Assembly (NCBI RefSeq): GCF_027923465.1
Contig: NZ_BRLB01000002.1
Span: 1-64,000, forward strand
DNA: 64,000 nt
Origin: Vallitalea longa
Lineage (GTDB): Bacteria > Bacillota > Clostridia > Lachnospirales > Vallitaleaceae
Direction of reading: 5' to 3'
The notes under the pieces were generated by a model. The model worked only from the letters and a program-made list of their open reading frames with translations. It was not told where the DNA came from and ran no database searches. The position numbers were made by a program, and so were the translations under genes. Positions 1 through 9,610 of this stretch are shown in pieces (the first letter of the stretch is position 1; each line of letters opens with the position of its first letter).

Positions 1-153
1 TAGGCTATCACATGCCTCTCTCATTGTAAATGGTACGCTACGCCAAACTAGATATTAAAAAAATACAATATATCTACACTATAAAATTTTATTTGAAAAT
101 ACCGGACATTTAATATTGCAATTTATATTTTATTGTTAAAACTGGAAAAATCC

Positions 154-182
154 TTGACATTCATAGTGAATTATGGTAAAGT
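154..182 (+). promoter_or_regulatory. Sigma-A promoter of the rplU operon
   Basis: TTGACA at 154-159 and TAAAGT at 177-182 are separated by exactly 17 bp. They lie about 90 bp before the L21 start codon, leaving room for a structured leader. Bases 1-153 hold no gene I can support; short open stretches there could be the 3' end of an upstream gene but cannot be assigned. Confidence 0.75.
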
Positions 183-188
183 TTTTGA

Positions 189-266
189 GTGGTATAGCCG
201 CACGAAGAGGTTAAAAAGTTTCTTAGGAAACACCGTATTCGGCGAGTCTTGATAAAAGGAGGTGCC
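189..266 (+). ncRNA. Probable ribosomal protein L21 leader RNA
   Basis: The roughly 80-nt transcript segment between the rplU promoter and its ribosome binding site is richer in G+C than its surroundings and contains GGTATAGCCGCACGAAGAGG followed by short complementary pieces (CTTAGGAAAC, ACCGTATTCGGCGAG). Position, size and this type of sequence match the L21 leader family known in Bacillota, which is thought to mediate autoregulation by L21. I identified it by context and memory, not by a covariance search. Confidence 0.55.
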
Positions 267-269
267 AAA

Positions 270-581
270 ATGTACGCAATTATTGAAACTGGTGGAAAAC
301 AATATAAAGTTGCTGAAGGTGATTCAATCAGAGTTGAAAAACTAGGAGCAGCAGCTGGAGAAACTGTAACATTTGACAAAGTTTTAATGGTATCTAATGA
401 CAGTGGTTTAACTGTTGGTAGCCCACTTGTAAATAACGCAACTGTAACTGCTACAGTTGAAGAAGAAGGTAAAAACAAAAAAGTTATCGTTTACAAGTAC
501 AAAGCAAAAAAAGGTTATCATAAGAAACAAGGTCATAGACAACCTTATACTCAAGTAAAAATTGATAAGATTAATGCGTAA
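270..581 (+). CDS. rplU: Ribosomal protein L21
   Basis: This encodes 103 residues beginning [14 protein letters not shown], the invariant L21 start, and ending with the basic [15 protein letters not shown] region that contacts 23S rRNA. The ATG is chosen because AAAGGAGGTG sits 5 bases before it; an in-frame codon 21 bases upstream lies before that ribosome binding site. It is the first gene of the L21-Prp-L27 operon, 8 bp before prp. Function in the 50S subunit is certain from the family. Confidence 0.98.
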   Translation: MYAIIETGGKQYKVAEGDSIRVEKLGAAAGETVTFDKVLMVSNDSGLTVGSPLVNNATVTATVEEEGKNKKVIVYKYKAKKGYHKKQGHRQPYTQVKIDKINA

Positions 582-589
582 TTACGATT

Positions 590-916
590 ATGATTAATAT
601 TGATGTATTTACAAATAACAATCATATAAACGGTTTTGAATTAAGTGGTCACGCAGGTTATTCTGAGTATGGTAAAGACATAGTTTGTGCTGCAATATCA
701 GTATTAACTATTAATACTATTAATTCAATTGAGAATTTTACTGATGATATATATGACTGTTCAAATGATGAACAAATAGGATATATTTCATTTAAGATAT
801 TAGATGAAGTAAGTAATGAATCTGATTTATTACTGAGATCAATGGTATTAGGTATAGAATCAATGATAGAAGAATATGGTAGTGATTATATTACTCTTGT
901 TATCAAGGAGGTGTAA
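590..916 (+). CDS. prp: Ribosomal-processing cysteine protease Prp
   Basis: This 108-residue protein sits between L21 and L27, as in most Bacillota. The catalytic pair is visible as His21 in GHAGY and Cys33 in KDIVCAA. Prp cleaves the N-terminal extension of L27 before that protein joins the ribosome, and the L27 encoded just downstream carries a matching extension. Two bases separate it from rpmA. Length and motif agree with the family (about 110 residues). Confidence 0.95.
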   Translation: MINIDVFTNNNHINGFELSGHAGYSEYGKDIVCAAISVLTINTINSIENFTDDIYDCSNDEQIGYISFKILDEVSNESDLLLRSMVLGIESMIEEYGSDYITLVIKEV

Positions 917-918
917 GT

Positions 919-1203
919 ATGTTAAAAATGAACCTTCAATTCTTTGCTCATAAAAAAGGAGTTGGTTCTACTAAGAACGGTAGAGACTCTGAGTCAAAGA
1001 GATTAGGCGCTAAAAAAGCTGATGGACAAACTGTAAAAGCTGGTAATATTTTATATAGACAACGTGGAACTAAAATTCATCCAGGAGAAAATGTAGGTAG
1101 AGGTGGAGATGATACTTTATTTGCATTAGTTGATGGAGTAGTTAAGTTTGAAAGAAAAGGCAGAGACAAAAAACAAGTTTCTGTATATCCAAAAGCTCAA
1201 TAA
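919..1203 (+). CDS. rpmA: Ribosomal protein L27, with Prp-cleaved extension
   Basis: This 94-residue L27 begins [18 protein letters not shown]. The first nine residues (through FF) are the extension found in Bacillota that Prp removes between Phe and Ala, so the mature N-terminus would be AHKKGVGST, which reaches the peptidyl transferase centre. The ribosome binding site AAGGAGGTG lies inside the end of prp. A strong intrinsic terminator follows directly. Confidence 0.97.
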   Translation: MLKMNLQFFAHKKGVGSTKNGRDSESKRLGAKKADGQTVKAGNILYRQRGTKIHPGENVGRGGDDTLFALVDGVVKFERKGRDKKQVSVYPKAQ

Positions 1204-1211
1204 TGTTAGTG

Positions 1212-1247
1212 AAAAGTTTCAAATGGTCTTCATTTGAAACTTTTTTT
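1212..1247 (+). terminator. Intrinsic terminator of the rplU-prp-rpmA operon
   Basis: GTTTCAAATG (1216-1225) pairs perfectly with CATTTGAAAC (1231-1240) around a 5-base loop, extended by an A run against a T run of seven. Confidence 0.92.
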
Positions 1248-1548
1248 ATTTAAATAAGAAAGTTCTACTTTCTATTTTCCTTGAAATCTTTTATAAAGCG
1301 TAGCCTCTTGGTTCTTACTCTTTAAACAAGTAGTTGTGTTTATTTGATTATAAGGGTATATAGATACTGTAATTAATAAATACTATAATTGTATGCTATT
1401 TAGTATTTTTAGGCTACTAATCTAAAAATGCCTTTCAAATATATTAATTTTATAATATAATACACATAGATTGAAAATATGCTAAGCTCATGATAGCTTA
1501 ATAATAATCCATAAATCGTGATTATTCCTAATAGGAAGGAAGATGTAA
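1248..1548 (+). other. Intergenic leader before obg
   Basis: There is no gene here. Candidate -10 boxes TATAAT occur at 1384-1389 and 1451-1461, but neither has a good -35. Two small hairpins precede the obg ribosome binding site: TAAGCT/AGCTTA (1483-1488/1495-1500) and AATAATC/GATTATT (1503-1509/1520-1526). The reverse strand at 1298-1315 reads GAACCAAGAGGCTACGC, close to a repeat found at 19346 and 19463. Confidence 0.5.
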
Positions 1549-2829
<1,281 letters not shown>

Positions 2830-2891
2830 TATTATTTTAATAATCAATAAATGGATTTATAATCAATGTTAATTAATGAAAGGAAAATATA

Positions 2892-3188
2892 ATGGAAAAA
2901 ATAACTAGTAAACAAAGAGCTTATCTGAGAAGATTGGCAAATGATTTAGACCCAATATTTCAAATAGGAAAATCTGGAGTGACTCCAGAAGTTACAAAAG
3001 CAATTTCAGATGCATTAGAAGCTAGAGAATTAATTAAGATCAATGTACTGAAGAATTGTTTATACACACCAAAAGATATTTGCTATGTCCTATCTGAAAG
3101 AACAAGGTCGGATGTTGTACAGCAGATTGGTAGAAAGATAGTACTGTATAGAGAATCTAAAGAAAATCCAAAAATCATATTACCATAA
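2892..3188 (+). CDS. yhbY: YhbY/CRM-domain RNA-binding protein
   Basis: This 98-residue single-domain CRS1-YhbY protein opens with LTSKQRAYLRRLA-like sequence (ITSKQRAYLRRLANDLDPIFQIGKSGVT) and carries the GKSGVTPEV turn conserved in the family. YhbY binds pre-50S particles. Its place after obg is the usual one in Bacillota and suggests co-transcription, as no terminator is visible in the 62-bp gap. The ATG follows AAAGGAAAATATA. Confidence 0.93.
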   Translation: MEKITSKQRAYLRRLANDLDPIFQIGKSGVTPEVTKAISDALEARELIKINVLKNCLYTPKDICYVLSERTRSDVVQQIGRKIVLYRESKENPKIILP

Positions 3189-3231
3189 TTACAGCTAACT
3201 TACGAATGATAAAAAGAAATGAGGGGTTTAC

Positions 3232-4959
3232 ATGAAAAAAATATTTAATATTATTATAATAAGCATAATGGTAATAGTAGCAATCAATTGTAATAATTTT
3301 TCTTCTATGGCTAGATCCATCTCATATAATGATGTAGATATAACTTTAGCTAAAGTTGTAGAAGTTATTAGTGGTGAAGCAATTAAAGTTATTGAAGAAA
3401 ATAGTAATTCAGATAAAAGTACAAAACTAATTAAAATGATTGGTATTGATACAGATTCTTCAATGAAAGCTACTGAGTATACTTATAATCAACTTTTAGG
3501 CAAAAGAGTTATGTTACTCCCTGATTCTAATAATGATACTTTTGATAAAATAGATAGATATGAGTATAAATACGTCTATCTAGCAGCAAATAAGTCTATA
3601 AGTGAGGAGTTGCTTGAATTAGGACTAGCTAAAACTGATACCTCATTTGAAAAAGCAGAACAATATGATGATTTAGTAAAAGCTCAAAACATGGCCATAA
3701 CAGAAAATAAAGGTGTTTGGGATAATTATAAAGGAAAAAAAGCATTAGTAGGTGTTAATATCAATACTGCAACTAGTGAAGAATTAATGGATATTTTAGA
3801 TGATACAACTAGTGAAATGGCATATTCTATAGTTAACTATAGAAAGCATAATGAATTTAATGATATAAAGGAAATCAAATTTGTTAATTCTGATTTTACT
3901 AAAGAATGGTTTGATAAAAACCGAAACAAAATGTCAGTTGTCAGTAATATTAAAATAGCATCTTTTGAAGAATTGAGATCATTGTTTGGTAATACTAAAA
4001 TTGGAAAAGAATTAGCAAACAATATTATTGACTATAGGTTGTTTAATACTCTAGACAGCATTAATGATATTAGAAAAGTTCCCAATATGTATAATAAATT
4101 TAATGATATAGAGGAATACATATCATTATACACATTAACTGATTATGAGGATAAAGATGATGTAAAAGTAATCAATCTTAATACTGCATCAGCTAGACAA
4201 ATCAGGAGAACCTGTACTATCTCATCAAAGAGGTCTTATGATATAGTAAAAGAAAGAGATAAGCAAGGATATATTTTTAAGTCTTTAGGCGAATTAGAGA
4301 AAAAAGATTTATTGACTAGAGGAGAAATTTTATATTATAGTGATAACTTATCATTATTTACCAATCTAAACACTGCAAAAGAAAATGAGCTTCTATCTCT
4401 ATTTGGGTGTATTGATATTAGTGATTCCAGTAAAGAAAAACTTGTTGACAAGATAATTGATAACAAACCATATGTAAGTAAAAAAGATCTTGATAAAAAA
4501 AATATAATTCCATCTAAATATTATGATATGGTAGAAACATATATATATGCTTCACAGTCTGAGTTGCCAGAGTATATTAACATTAATATTACTGACAGAT
4601 ATAAAGCAGCAGAATTATTCGATATAGATGGAAAAGAAGCTGATAAATATATTAAGAGTAGGAAGAAATACAAATTTAGTAAGTATATCAAATTCGATTA
4701 TGAAAAATATGCTTCAGACTTTACTTTGTATACTAATATAAATACAGCATCAAAATATGAATTAGAAAATATTTATGGAAGAGTGTACAAAGACAATAAA
4801 TACCAATATCTAAGACTACCAGCTGATATTATTGATGATATCATTGATTTTAGGGAAGACCAACCATTTAATTCACTAGATGAAGTATCTGAAATATTCT
4901 CTAATAATAAAAAAATGAGTTTTTATAATAATATTAAAGATTTTATAGTATTTTATTAA
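3232..4959 (+). CDS. Exported SNase-like/helix-hairpin-helix repeat protein
   Basis: This 575-residue protein has an N-terminal hydrophobic segment (about 4-24), then a staphylococcal-nuclease-like fold (about 38-168, with KLIKMIGIDT and ELLELGLAK), then at least four ComEA-type helix-hairpin-helix units marked by INTATSEEL, LNTASARQI, LNTAKENEL and INTASKYEL. The nuclease signature is degraded: the expected GDT, RLIGIDxPE and YGR positions read SGEA, KMIGIDTDS and YEYK, so catalysis is doubtful. ComEA units bind DNA at the cell surface. A role in DNA binding outside the membrane is my inference. It lies between yhbY and nadD and ends 30 bp before nadD. Confidence 0.7.
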   Translation: MKKIFNIIIISIMVIVAINCNNFSSMARSISYNDVDITLAKVVEVISGEAIKVIEENSNSDKSTKLIKMIGIDTDSSMKATEYTYNQLLGKRVMLLPDSNNDTFDKIDRYEYKYVYLAANKSISEELLELGLAKTDTSFEKAEQYDDLVKAQNMAITENKGVWDNYKGKKALVGVNINTATSEELMDILDDTTSEMAYSIVNYRKHNEFNDIKEIKFVNSDFTKEWFDKNRNKMSVVSNIKIASFEELRSLFGNTKIGKELANNIIDYRLFNTLDSINDIRKVPNMYNKFNDIEEYISLYTLTDYEDKDDVKVINLNTASARQIRRTCTISSKRSYDIVKERDKQGYIFKSLGELEKKDLLTRGEILYYSDNLSLFTNLNTAKENELLSLFGCIDISDSSKEKLVDKIIDNKPYVSKKDLDKKNIIPSKYYDMVETYIYASQSELPEYININITDRYKAAELFDIDGKEADKYIKSRKKYKFSKYIKFDYEKYASDFTLYTNINTASKYELENIYGRVYKDNKYQYLRLPADIIDDIIDFREDQPFNSLDEVSEIFSNNKKMSFYNNIKDFIVFY

Positions 4960-4989
4960 TTATATTAAATAATGATTGAAGGGTTATTT

Positions 4990-5607
4990 ATGAGTGAACA
5001 ATTAATTGGTATAATGGGAGGTACATTTGATCCTATCCATTATGGCCATTTGATATTAGCACAATATGTCTTGGATAACATGAAATTAGATAAAATATTA
5101 TTTATACCTTCTGGAGTATCTTATTTGAAATCCAATAGAAAAGTTTCAGATAAAATACATAGGCTAAATATGACTAAATTAGGAATACTAAATAACGATG
5201 AATTCGAATTATCTACTATTGAAATAGATAGAAAAGGTAACACATATACTGTCGATACAATAGATGAATTGAATGATAAATACCCTTTCAATACTTATTA
5301 TTTTATAATAGGTGCGGATTCGTTATTCGACTTAGTCAAATGGAAAGATCATAAGAGATTATTCAAGATATGTAATTTTATTGTTGCTAATAGAGGTGCT
5401 ACTTATACGGATATACAACTTAATGATGAAATCCATATGTTACAAACGAGATATGATGCAAATATTACATTGGTTCGTATTCCGGACATTGAAATTTCAT
5501 CATCAGAAATAAGAAATAGAGTTAAAGATAAATTATCAATTAGATATTTATTACCAGAAAACGTTGAAAAATATATTGGTATTAACAAACTATATAGCAA
5601 TATATAG
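4990..5607 (+). CDS. nadD: Nicotinate-nucleotide adenylyltransferase
   Basis: This 205-residue NadD has the nucleotidyltransferase motifs GGTFDPIHYGHL near the N-terminus and ISSSEIRNRV near the C-terminus. It joins nicotinate mononucleotide and ATP in NAD synthesis. I chose the ATG before SEQLIGIMGGT because GAAGGG lies 6 bases ahead; an ATG 18 bp further upstream lacks a ribosome binding site. It precedes yqeK and rsfS, the standard Bacillota order. Its stop codon lies inside a perfect hairpin. Confidence 0.95.
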   Translation: MSEQLIGIMGGTFDPIHYGHLILAQYVLDNMKLDKILFIPSGVSYLKSNRKVSDKIHRLNMTKLGILNNDEFELSTIEIDRKGNTYTVDTIDELNDKYPFNTYYFIIGADSLFDLVKWKDHKRLFKICNFIVANRGATYTDIQLNDEIHMLQTRYDANITLVRIPDIEISSSEIRNRVKDKLSIRYLLPENVEKYIGINKLYSNI

Positions 5608-5611
5608 TTTG
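5586..5611 (+). other. Perfect GCAA-loop hairpin over the nadD stop codon
   Basis: CAAACTATATA (5586-5596) and TATATAGTTTG (5601-5611) pair perfectly over 11 bp with a GCAA tetraloop. No T run follows, so it is not a classical terminator. It may stabilise the 3' end of nadD RNA or set nadD/yqeK expression ratios, which is inference. Confidence 0.5.
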
Positions 5612-5648
5612 TGTATGATAATCATGACCTTTAGAAGGGATAAGATAT

Positions 5649-6245
5649 ATGCAAAGTAATTATGATTTCACTGCAATTAGAAATGAATTGCAGAAACAAT
5701 TACATAAGAATAGATATGATCATACGTTAGGAGTTGAAAAAACAGCAGTTTTATTAGCGAAGCTTCATAATGTAGATATAAATAAAGCTAGATTAGCAGC
5801 TTTACTACATGATTGCGCTAAAAATTTATCTGATAATAAAAAAATAGAAATATGTAAAAAATATAATATAGAACTAAGCTGTGAAGAATTGAATAATCTT
5901 GACTTGATTCATGCCAAAATAGGCTCTGTAGTGGCTAAATACATTTATGAAGTCAAAGATACAGATATACTTAATGCAATAACTTATCACACTACAGGGA
6001 AACCAAATATGACCAGCTTAGAAAAAATTATTTATATATCTGATTACATAGAACCTGGTAGAGATAAAGCTCCAAATCTAAAAGAAATTAGAGAAGTAGC
6101 TAATAAGGATTTAGATAAAGCTTTATTTATGATATTATCAGATACTATAGATTATTTAAGAGCTAGCAATAATTATATAGTTCCATTAACAATGGACGCT
6201 TATGAATATTATAACAATATTCTATATTATACAGGAGGCAAATAG
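5649..6245 (+). CDS. yqeK: YqeK, HD-domain Ap4A hydrolase
   Basis: This 198-residue HD-superfamily protein shows HTLGVEKTA (first metal His), LHDCAKN (the HD pair), HAKIGS and YHTTG in the expected order. YqeK proteins in Bacillota hydrolyse diadenosine tetraphosphate symmetrically to ADP. It lies between nadD and rsfS as in many Bacillota, and only two bases separate it from rsfS. The start follows AGAAGGGATAAGATAT. Confidence 0.93.
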   Translation: MQSNYDFTAIRNELQKQLHKNRYDHTLGVEKTAVLLAKLHNVDINKARLAALLHDCAKNLSDNKKIEICKKYNIELSCEELNNLDLIHAKIGSVVAKYIYEVKDTDILNAITYHTTGKPNMTSLEKIIYISDYIEPGRDKAPNLKEIREVANKDLDKALFMILSDTIDYLRASNNYIVPLTMDAYEYYNNILYYTGGK

Positions 6246-6247
6246 AT

Positions 6248-6619
6248 ATGGATAAAAACACAGACAATTCTTTAGATATATTAAAAATAGCGTTGAAAGC
6301 ATTAGATGACAAATTGGCAGAGGACATTAAAGTACTAGATATCAGAGATTTAACTGTTATTGCAGATTATTTTATTATAGCTCATGGTAACAATAAAAGT
6401 CATATAAAAGCTTTAATCGATAGGACAGAAGAAATATTGTCCAAAAATGGTTATGAACCTAAACAAATAGAAGGTTATAATTCTGCAAGTTGGATTCTAT
6501 TAGATTATTCAAATATCATAATTCATATATTCAGCAAAGAAGATAGGTTATTCTATGATTTAGAAAGAATATGGAGTGATGGTAAAAATATAGATGTTAA
6601 GAGTTTAATTGAAGAATAA
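6248..6619 (+). CDS. rsfS: Ribosomal silencing factor RsfS
   Basis: The 123 residues match the RsfS/YbeB/Iojap family: VLDIRDLTVIADYFIIAHGNNKSHIKAL and the C-terminal DYSNIIIHIFSKEDRLFYDLERIW. RsfS binds L14 on the 50S subunit and blocks subunit joining in starvation. The ribosome binding site ACAGGAGGC lies within the end of yqeK, so translation is probably coupled. It ends this plus-strand run before a terminator. Confidence 0.95.
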   Translation: MDKNTDNSLDILKIALKALDDKLAEDIKVLDIRDLTVIADYFIIAHGNNKSHIKALIDRTEEILSKNGYEPKQIEGYNSASWILLDYSNIIIHIFSKEDRLFYDLERIWSDGKNIDVKSLIEE

Positions 6620-6641
6620 GTGTATTTTAGATAATAATTCT

Positions 6642-6676
6642 AAAGGCTGAGTAATATAATAATTACTCAGCTTTTT
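6642..6676 (+). terminator. Terminator between rsfS and lexA
   Basis: GCTGAGTAAT (6646-6655) pairs with ATTACTCAGC (6662-6671), followed by TTTTT. The preceding AAAGG gives a weaker T run on the other strand, so it may also serve the converging lexA transcript. Confidence 0.88.
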
Positions 6677-6679
6677 AAC

Positions 6680-7291
6680 TTAAAATCTTCTAAAAAGTCC
6701 AACAACCTTACCAAGTACTGTAACATCCTCAACAATGATTGGATCCATTGTACTGTTTTCAGGTTGTAATCTTATATGGTCAGTTTCTTTAAAAAATCTT
6801 TTTACAGTAACTGAATCATCAATTAGTGCAACGACGATATCCTGATTTTGCGCTTGATTTTGTTGTTGTACTAATATTAAATCTCCATTAAATATCCCAG
6901 CATCAATCATACTGTTACCTTCAACATTAAGCATAAACATTTGCTTATTGGGTATAAATTCAGCTGGAATAGGAAAGTATTCTTCTATATTTTCAACAGC
7001 TAATAAAGGTTCTCCAGCAGCCACCTTACCAATTATTGGTACGCTTATAAGTTCTCTTTTGGTAGGAGCAAAGGATTCGTCAATGATTTCAATAGCTCTT
7101 GGTTTTGTTGGATCTCTTCTAATTATACCTTTTTTTTCTAGTCTTTCAAGATGCCCATGGACAGTTGATGTAGATTTCAAACCTACTGCATCACATATTT
7201 CTCTTACTGAAGGTGGATATCCTTTTGACAGTATTTCATTTTTTATAAAATTAATTATTTTAATCTGTTTTTCACTTAGATCATTACTCAT
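6680..7291 (-). CDS. lexA: LexA, SOS response repressor
   Basis: The 203 residues begin with a winged helix domain ([15 protein letters not shown]...[17 protein letters not shown]) and end with a latent S24 protease: self-cleavage site Ala92-Gly93 in KVAAGEP, nucleophile Ser127 in GNSMID, and Lys164 in VTVKRF. RecA-stimulated autocleavage relieves repression of DNA-damage genes. Its own promoter overlaps a LexA box and it is divergent from a YneA-like gene, the same arrangement as in Bacillus subtilis. Confidence 0.98.
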   Translation of the reverse strand: MSNDLSEKQIKIINFIKNEILSKGYPPSVREICDAVGLKSTSTVHGHLERLEKKGIIRRDPTKPRAIEIIDESFAPTKRELISVPIIGKVAAGEPLLAVENIEEYFPIPAEFIPNKQMFMLNVEGNSMIDAGIFNGDLILVQQQNQAQNQDIVVALIDDSVTVKRFFKETDHIRLQPENSTMDPIIVEDVTVLGKVVGLFRRF

Positions 7292-7390
7292 AAAAATTCA
7301 CCCCTATTTTTATTAATTTATCGATTATATGTATTCTTATTAATGTAGGTAGAATATCTTGTATAGATATAATTAATACATTTATTAACA

Positions 7391-7430
7391 ATTATAGCAT
7401 ATAAAACTAATAATATCAAACAAATGTTCG
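7391..7430 (-). promoter_or_regulatory. lexA promoter with overlapping LexA box
   Basis: Reading the minus strand, TTGATA (7419-7414) and TATAAT (7396-7391) have a 17-bp spacer. CAAACAAATGTTCG at 7417-7430 matches the Bacillus-type box CGAACN4GTTCG at all but one conserved position and overlaps the -35, giving autorepression. Confidence 0.85.
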
Positions 7431-7458
7431 GATTAAATAAAAATGTTTGGGAAACACA

Positions 7459-7506
7459 TTGACACAGAACATCTGTTCGTATATAATATAATCAAACAAA
7501 CGTTCG
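7459..7506 (+). promoter_or_regulatory. SOS promoter of the YneA-like gene with two LexA boxes
   Basis: A perfect consensus promoter is present: TTGACA at 7459-7464 and TATAAT at 7482-7487 with a 17-bp spacer. One LexA box, AGAACATCTGTTCG (7466-7479), fills the spacer. A second, CAAACAAACGTTCG (7493-7506), covers the transcription start. Such a strong promoter under two operators predicts tight repression and high induction after DNA damage. Confidence 0.9.
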
Positions 7507-7517
7507 GGGTGATTAAT

Positions 7518-7817
7518 ATGAATAGAACAAGAAAAATATACGTATCAGTAGTTTGTCTATGTGCTATATTTATTTTGTCGAATTGCTTATTAGGTAAGAA
7601 TTACGCTAAGGGGTTAGAAATTAAACCTAATAAGAGTTACATATCAATTATGATAGAGGAAAATGATACTTTATGGTCTATTTCAAAGAAGAATATGAGC
7701 AAAGAGTATTATACTACTAAAAATTACATAAAAGAGCTTAAAAGCATAAATAATCTAACTAGCGACATAATATACAAAGGTGAATATATAATTATACCAA
7801 TAATACATGAAAATTAA
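7518..7817 (+). CDS. yneA: YneA-like SOS cell-division inhibitor (membrane LysM protein)
   Basis: The 99-residue product has an N-terminal membrane or signal segment (about 8-25) and a C-terminal LysM domain (SIMIEENDTLWSISKK ... YIKELKSINNL ... IYKGEYIIIPI). This architecture and divergence from lexA match YneA, which delays septation during SOS in Bacillus. The ATG is chosen because GGGGTG precedes it and it lies downstream of the promoter. Its last bases overlap the end of the convergent recombinase gene. The YneA name rests on context and architecture. Confidence 0.8.
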   Translation: MNRTRKIYVSVVCLCAIFILSNCLLGKNYAKGLEIKPNKSYISIMIEENDTLWSISKKNMSKEYYTTKNYIKELKSINNLTSDIIYKGEYIIIPIIHEN

Positions 7818-8881
7818 TCTTTCCTTAATTTTATAACCTTTGCAGCTTTCCTTCGTCGTTCATCTTCAATCTGTGCATAATGTTTTTTGGTAGTGTTTAC
7901 ATCTTTGTGACCCAAAACATCAGCAACTAAATAAATATCACCAGTTTCTCTATATAAATTGGTTCCATAAGTACTTCTAAGCTTATGAGGGGATATATTT
8001 TTTAAATTAGTAACAAGCTTAGAATATTTTTTAACTAGGTTCTGAACAGCTCTAACACTTAATCTTTTATTCTGTAGGGATAAGAATAAAGCATCCTCAT
8101 GACCAGTGACTGGTATAACATGTTTTCTGCTATCCAAATAAGTCATCAATGCAGATTCAACTTCATCACCAAAATATATTATTACTTCATTGCCACCTTT
8201 TCTTACGATTCTAATACCATCTACATTAAAATCAATATCTGATATATTGAGTCCAACACATTCTGAAACACGGATTCCTGTACCTAGTAATAGTGTTATT
8301 AATGCTAAATCTCTATCTTTAGTTATATTATGATACTTCTTCTGTGATTCAGTTAATCTATCTCCTGATTCAACTTCATCTAGTAACTTAGCAACCTCAT
8401 CAACTTCTAGTCGAGTAATATTTTTATTATGGATTTTTGGTAAATCTACTAATAGAGCGGGGTTACTGTTTATTTTCCTTTTTCTATAAAAATATGTAAA
8501 AAAAGATCTGAGGCTTGCAAGCTTCCTTGATTTTCCTCTTTCAGTATTTTTATGTTCAACAATATGACCTTTTTCATCTTCTTTTTTATAATAGCTCAAG
8601 TATTCGAGATACATTTCAATATCATCTGGTATTATATTTGTTATTTCTTCTAATTTTATTTCATTCATCTTTTTCTCTTTGAAATCTTGGTGATATTCTA
8701 AAATAAATTCAAAAAAAAGCCTAAGGTCATATGCATAAGCAATCCTAGTTTTTGATGAAGTGGTTTGTTCAATGCCCCTAAAAAATTCATAAGTAAAAGA
8801 GGGAAGTGAATACATAATTTCTCTTAAAACAATTGAATTTTTAATGTTTTGCTGTTCATGATAATCATTATTTTTTATCAT
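7814..8881 (-). CDS. Tyrosine recombinase (XerC/D-like)
   Basis: The 355 residues show an N-terminal SAM-like core-binding domain (about 20-160) and a catalytic domain with Arg in GTGIRVSECVGL, HKLRSTYGT (HxxR), LGHKDVNTTKKHYAQ (His/Trp position and nucleophile Tyr). It carries an N-terminal extension relative to 300-residue XerC. It sits between the SOS locus and ttcA, away from any obvious mobile element, so a housekeeping Xer role is possible. Its end overlaps the yneA-like gene by four bases. Confidence 0.85.
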   Translation of the reverse strand: MIKNNDYHEQQNIKNSIVLREIMYSLPSFTYEFFRGIEQTTSSKTRIAYAYDLRLFFEFILEYHQDFKEKKMNEIKLEEITNIIPDDIEMYLEYLSYYKKEDEKGHIVEHKNTERGKSRKLASLRSFFTYFYRKRKINSNPALLVDLPKIHNKNITRLEVDEVAKLLDEVESGDRLTESQKKYHNITKDRDLALITLLLGTGIRVSECVGLNISDIDFNVDGIRIVRKGGNEVIIYFGDEVESALMTYLDSRKHVIPVTGHEDALFLSLQNKRLSVRAVQNLVKKYSKLVTNLKNISPHKLRSTYGTNLYRETGDIYLVADVLGHKDVNTTKKHYAQIEDERRRKAAKVIKLRKD

Positions 8882-8896
8882 TGGTTAACACCTCTT

Positions 8897-9610
8897 TTAT
8901 TTCCAACCTTTTATATCTGAACTTTCAATAGCTCTATATAATCTCTGTATCAATCCTGGATTTTCATTATTTAGTTTGTTAAGTAGATTTTTCATATATT
9001 CACGTTTAGTATTACCATCTGCAGGACAAGGACTTTTGACTACTGGTAGATTATATTTGTTTTTGAAACCAATCAAATCTCTTTCTGATACATACATAAG
9101 TGGTCTTATTGAATATAATTTCATCCTATCAAGATATGTTACTGGAGAAAATGAATAGAATCTACCTTCGAAGAATAAAGACATCATCATTGTTTCAACA
9201 ATATCTTCTTTATGATGGCCAAGAGCTATTTTGTTGCAACCTAATTCAACAGCCATTTCATTAAGTGCACCTTTGCGCATTTTTGCACATAAGGAACATG
9301 GATTTTTTTCTTTTCTCTGATTGAATATTATATCTCCGATATCTGTATCAAGAATAGTATAGTTGATTTCTAATTCATTACATAATTCTTTTACTCCAGA
9401 TAAGTTAAAGTTATCAAAACCTAGGGAAACGGTAATAGCTTCAATTTCAAATTTCTTAGGATAAAATCTTTGTAGTCCTTTTAAGGCGTAGAGTAGGGCT
9501 AAACTATCTTTTCCTCCTGAGATGCCTATTGCTATTTTATCACCGTCATCTATCATATTGTAAGTATCTATAGCTTTTCTAGTATGGCTAAGTAGTTGTT
9601 GTAATTTCAT
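8897..9610 (-). CDS. ttcA: TtcA-like tRNA 2-thiocytidine synthetase
   Basis: This 237-residue PP-loop ATPase has SGGKDSLALL near residue 33, the CSLC pair and a third Cys in KSPCPADGNTKRE, the three positions that hold the iron-sulfur cluster in TtcA, plus GHHKEDIVETMMMSLF. It would thiolate C32 of some tRNAs; related proteins act on other substrates. The ATG before KLQQLLSHTR is chosen because GAAAGG lies 9 bases ahead; 21 upstream in-frame codons lack a ribosome binding site. Confidence 0.85.
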   Translation of the reverse strand: MKLQQLLSHTRKAIDTYNMIDDGDKIAIGISGGKDSLALLYALKGLQRFYPKKFEIEAITVSLGFDNFNLSGVKELCNELEINYTILDTDIGDIIFNQRKEKNPCSLCAKMRKGALNEMAVELGCNKIALGHHKEDIVETMMMSLFFEGRFYSFSPVTYLDRMKLYSIRPLMYVSERDLIGFKNKYNLPVVKSPCPADGNTKREYMKNLLNKLNNENPGLIQRLYRAIESSDIKGWK

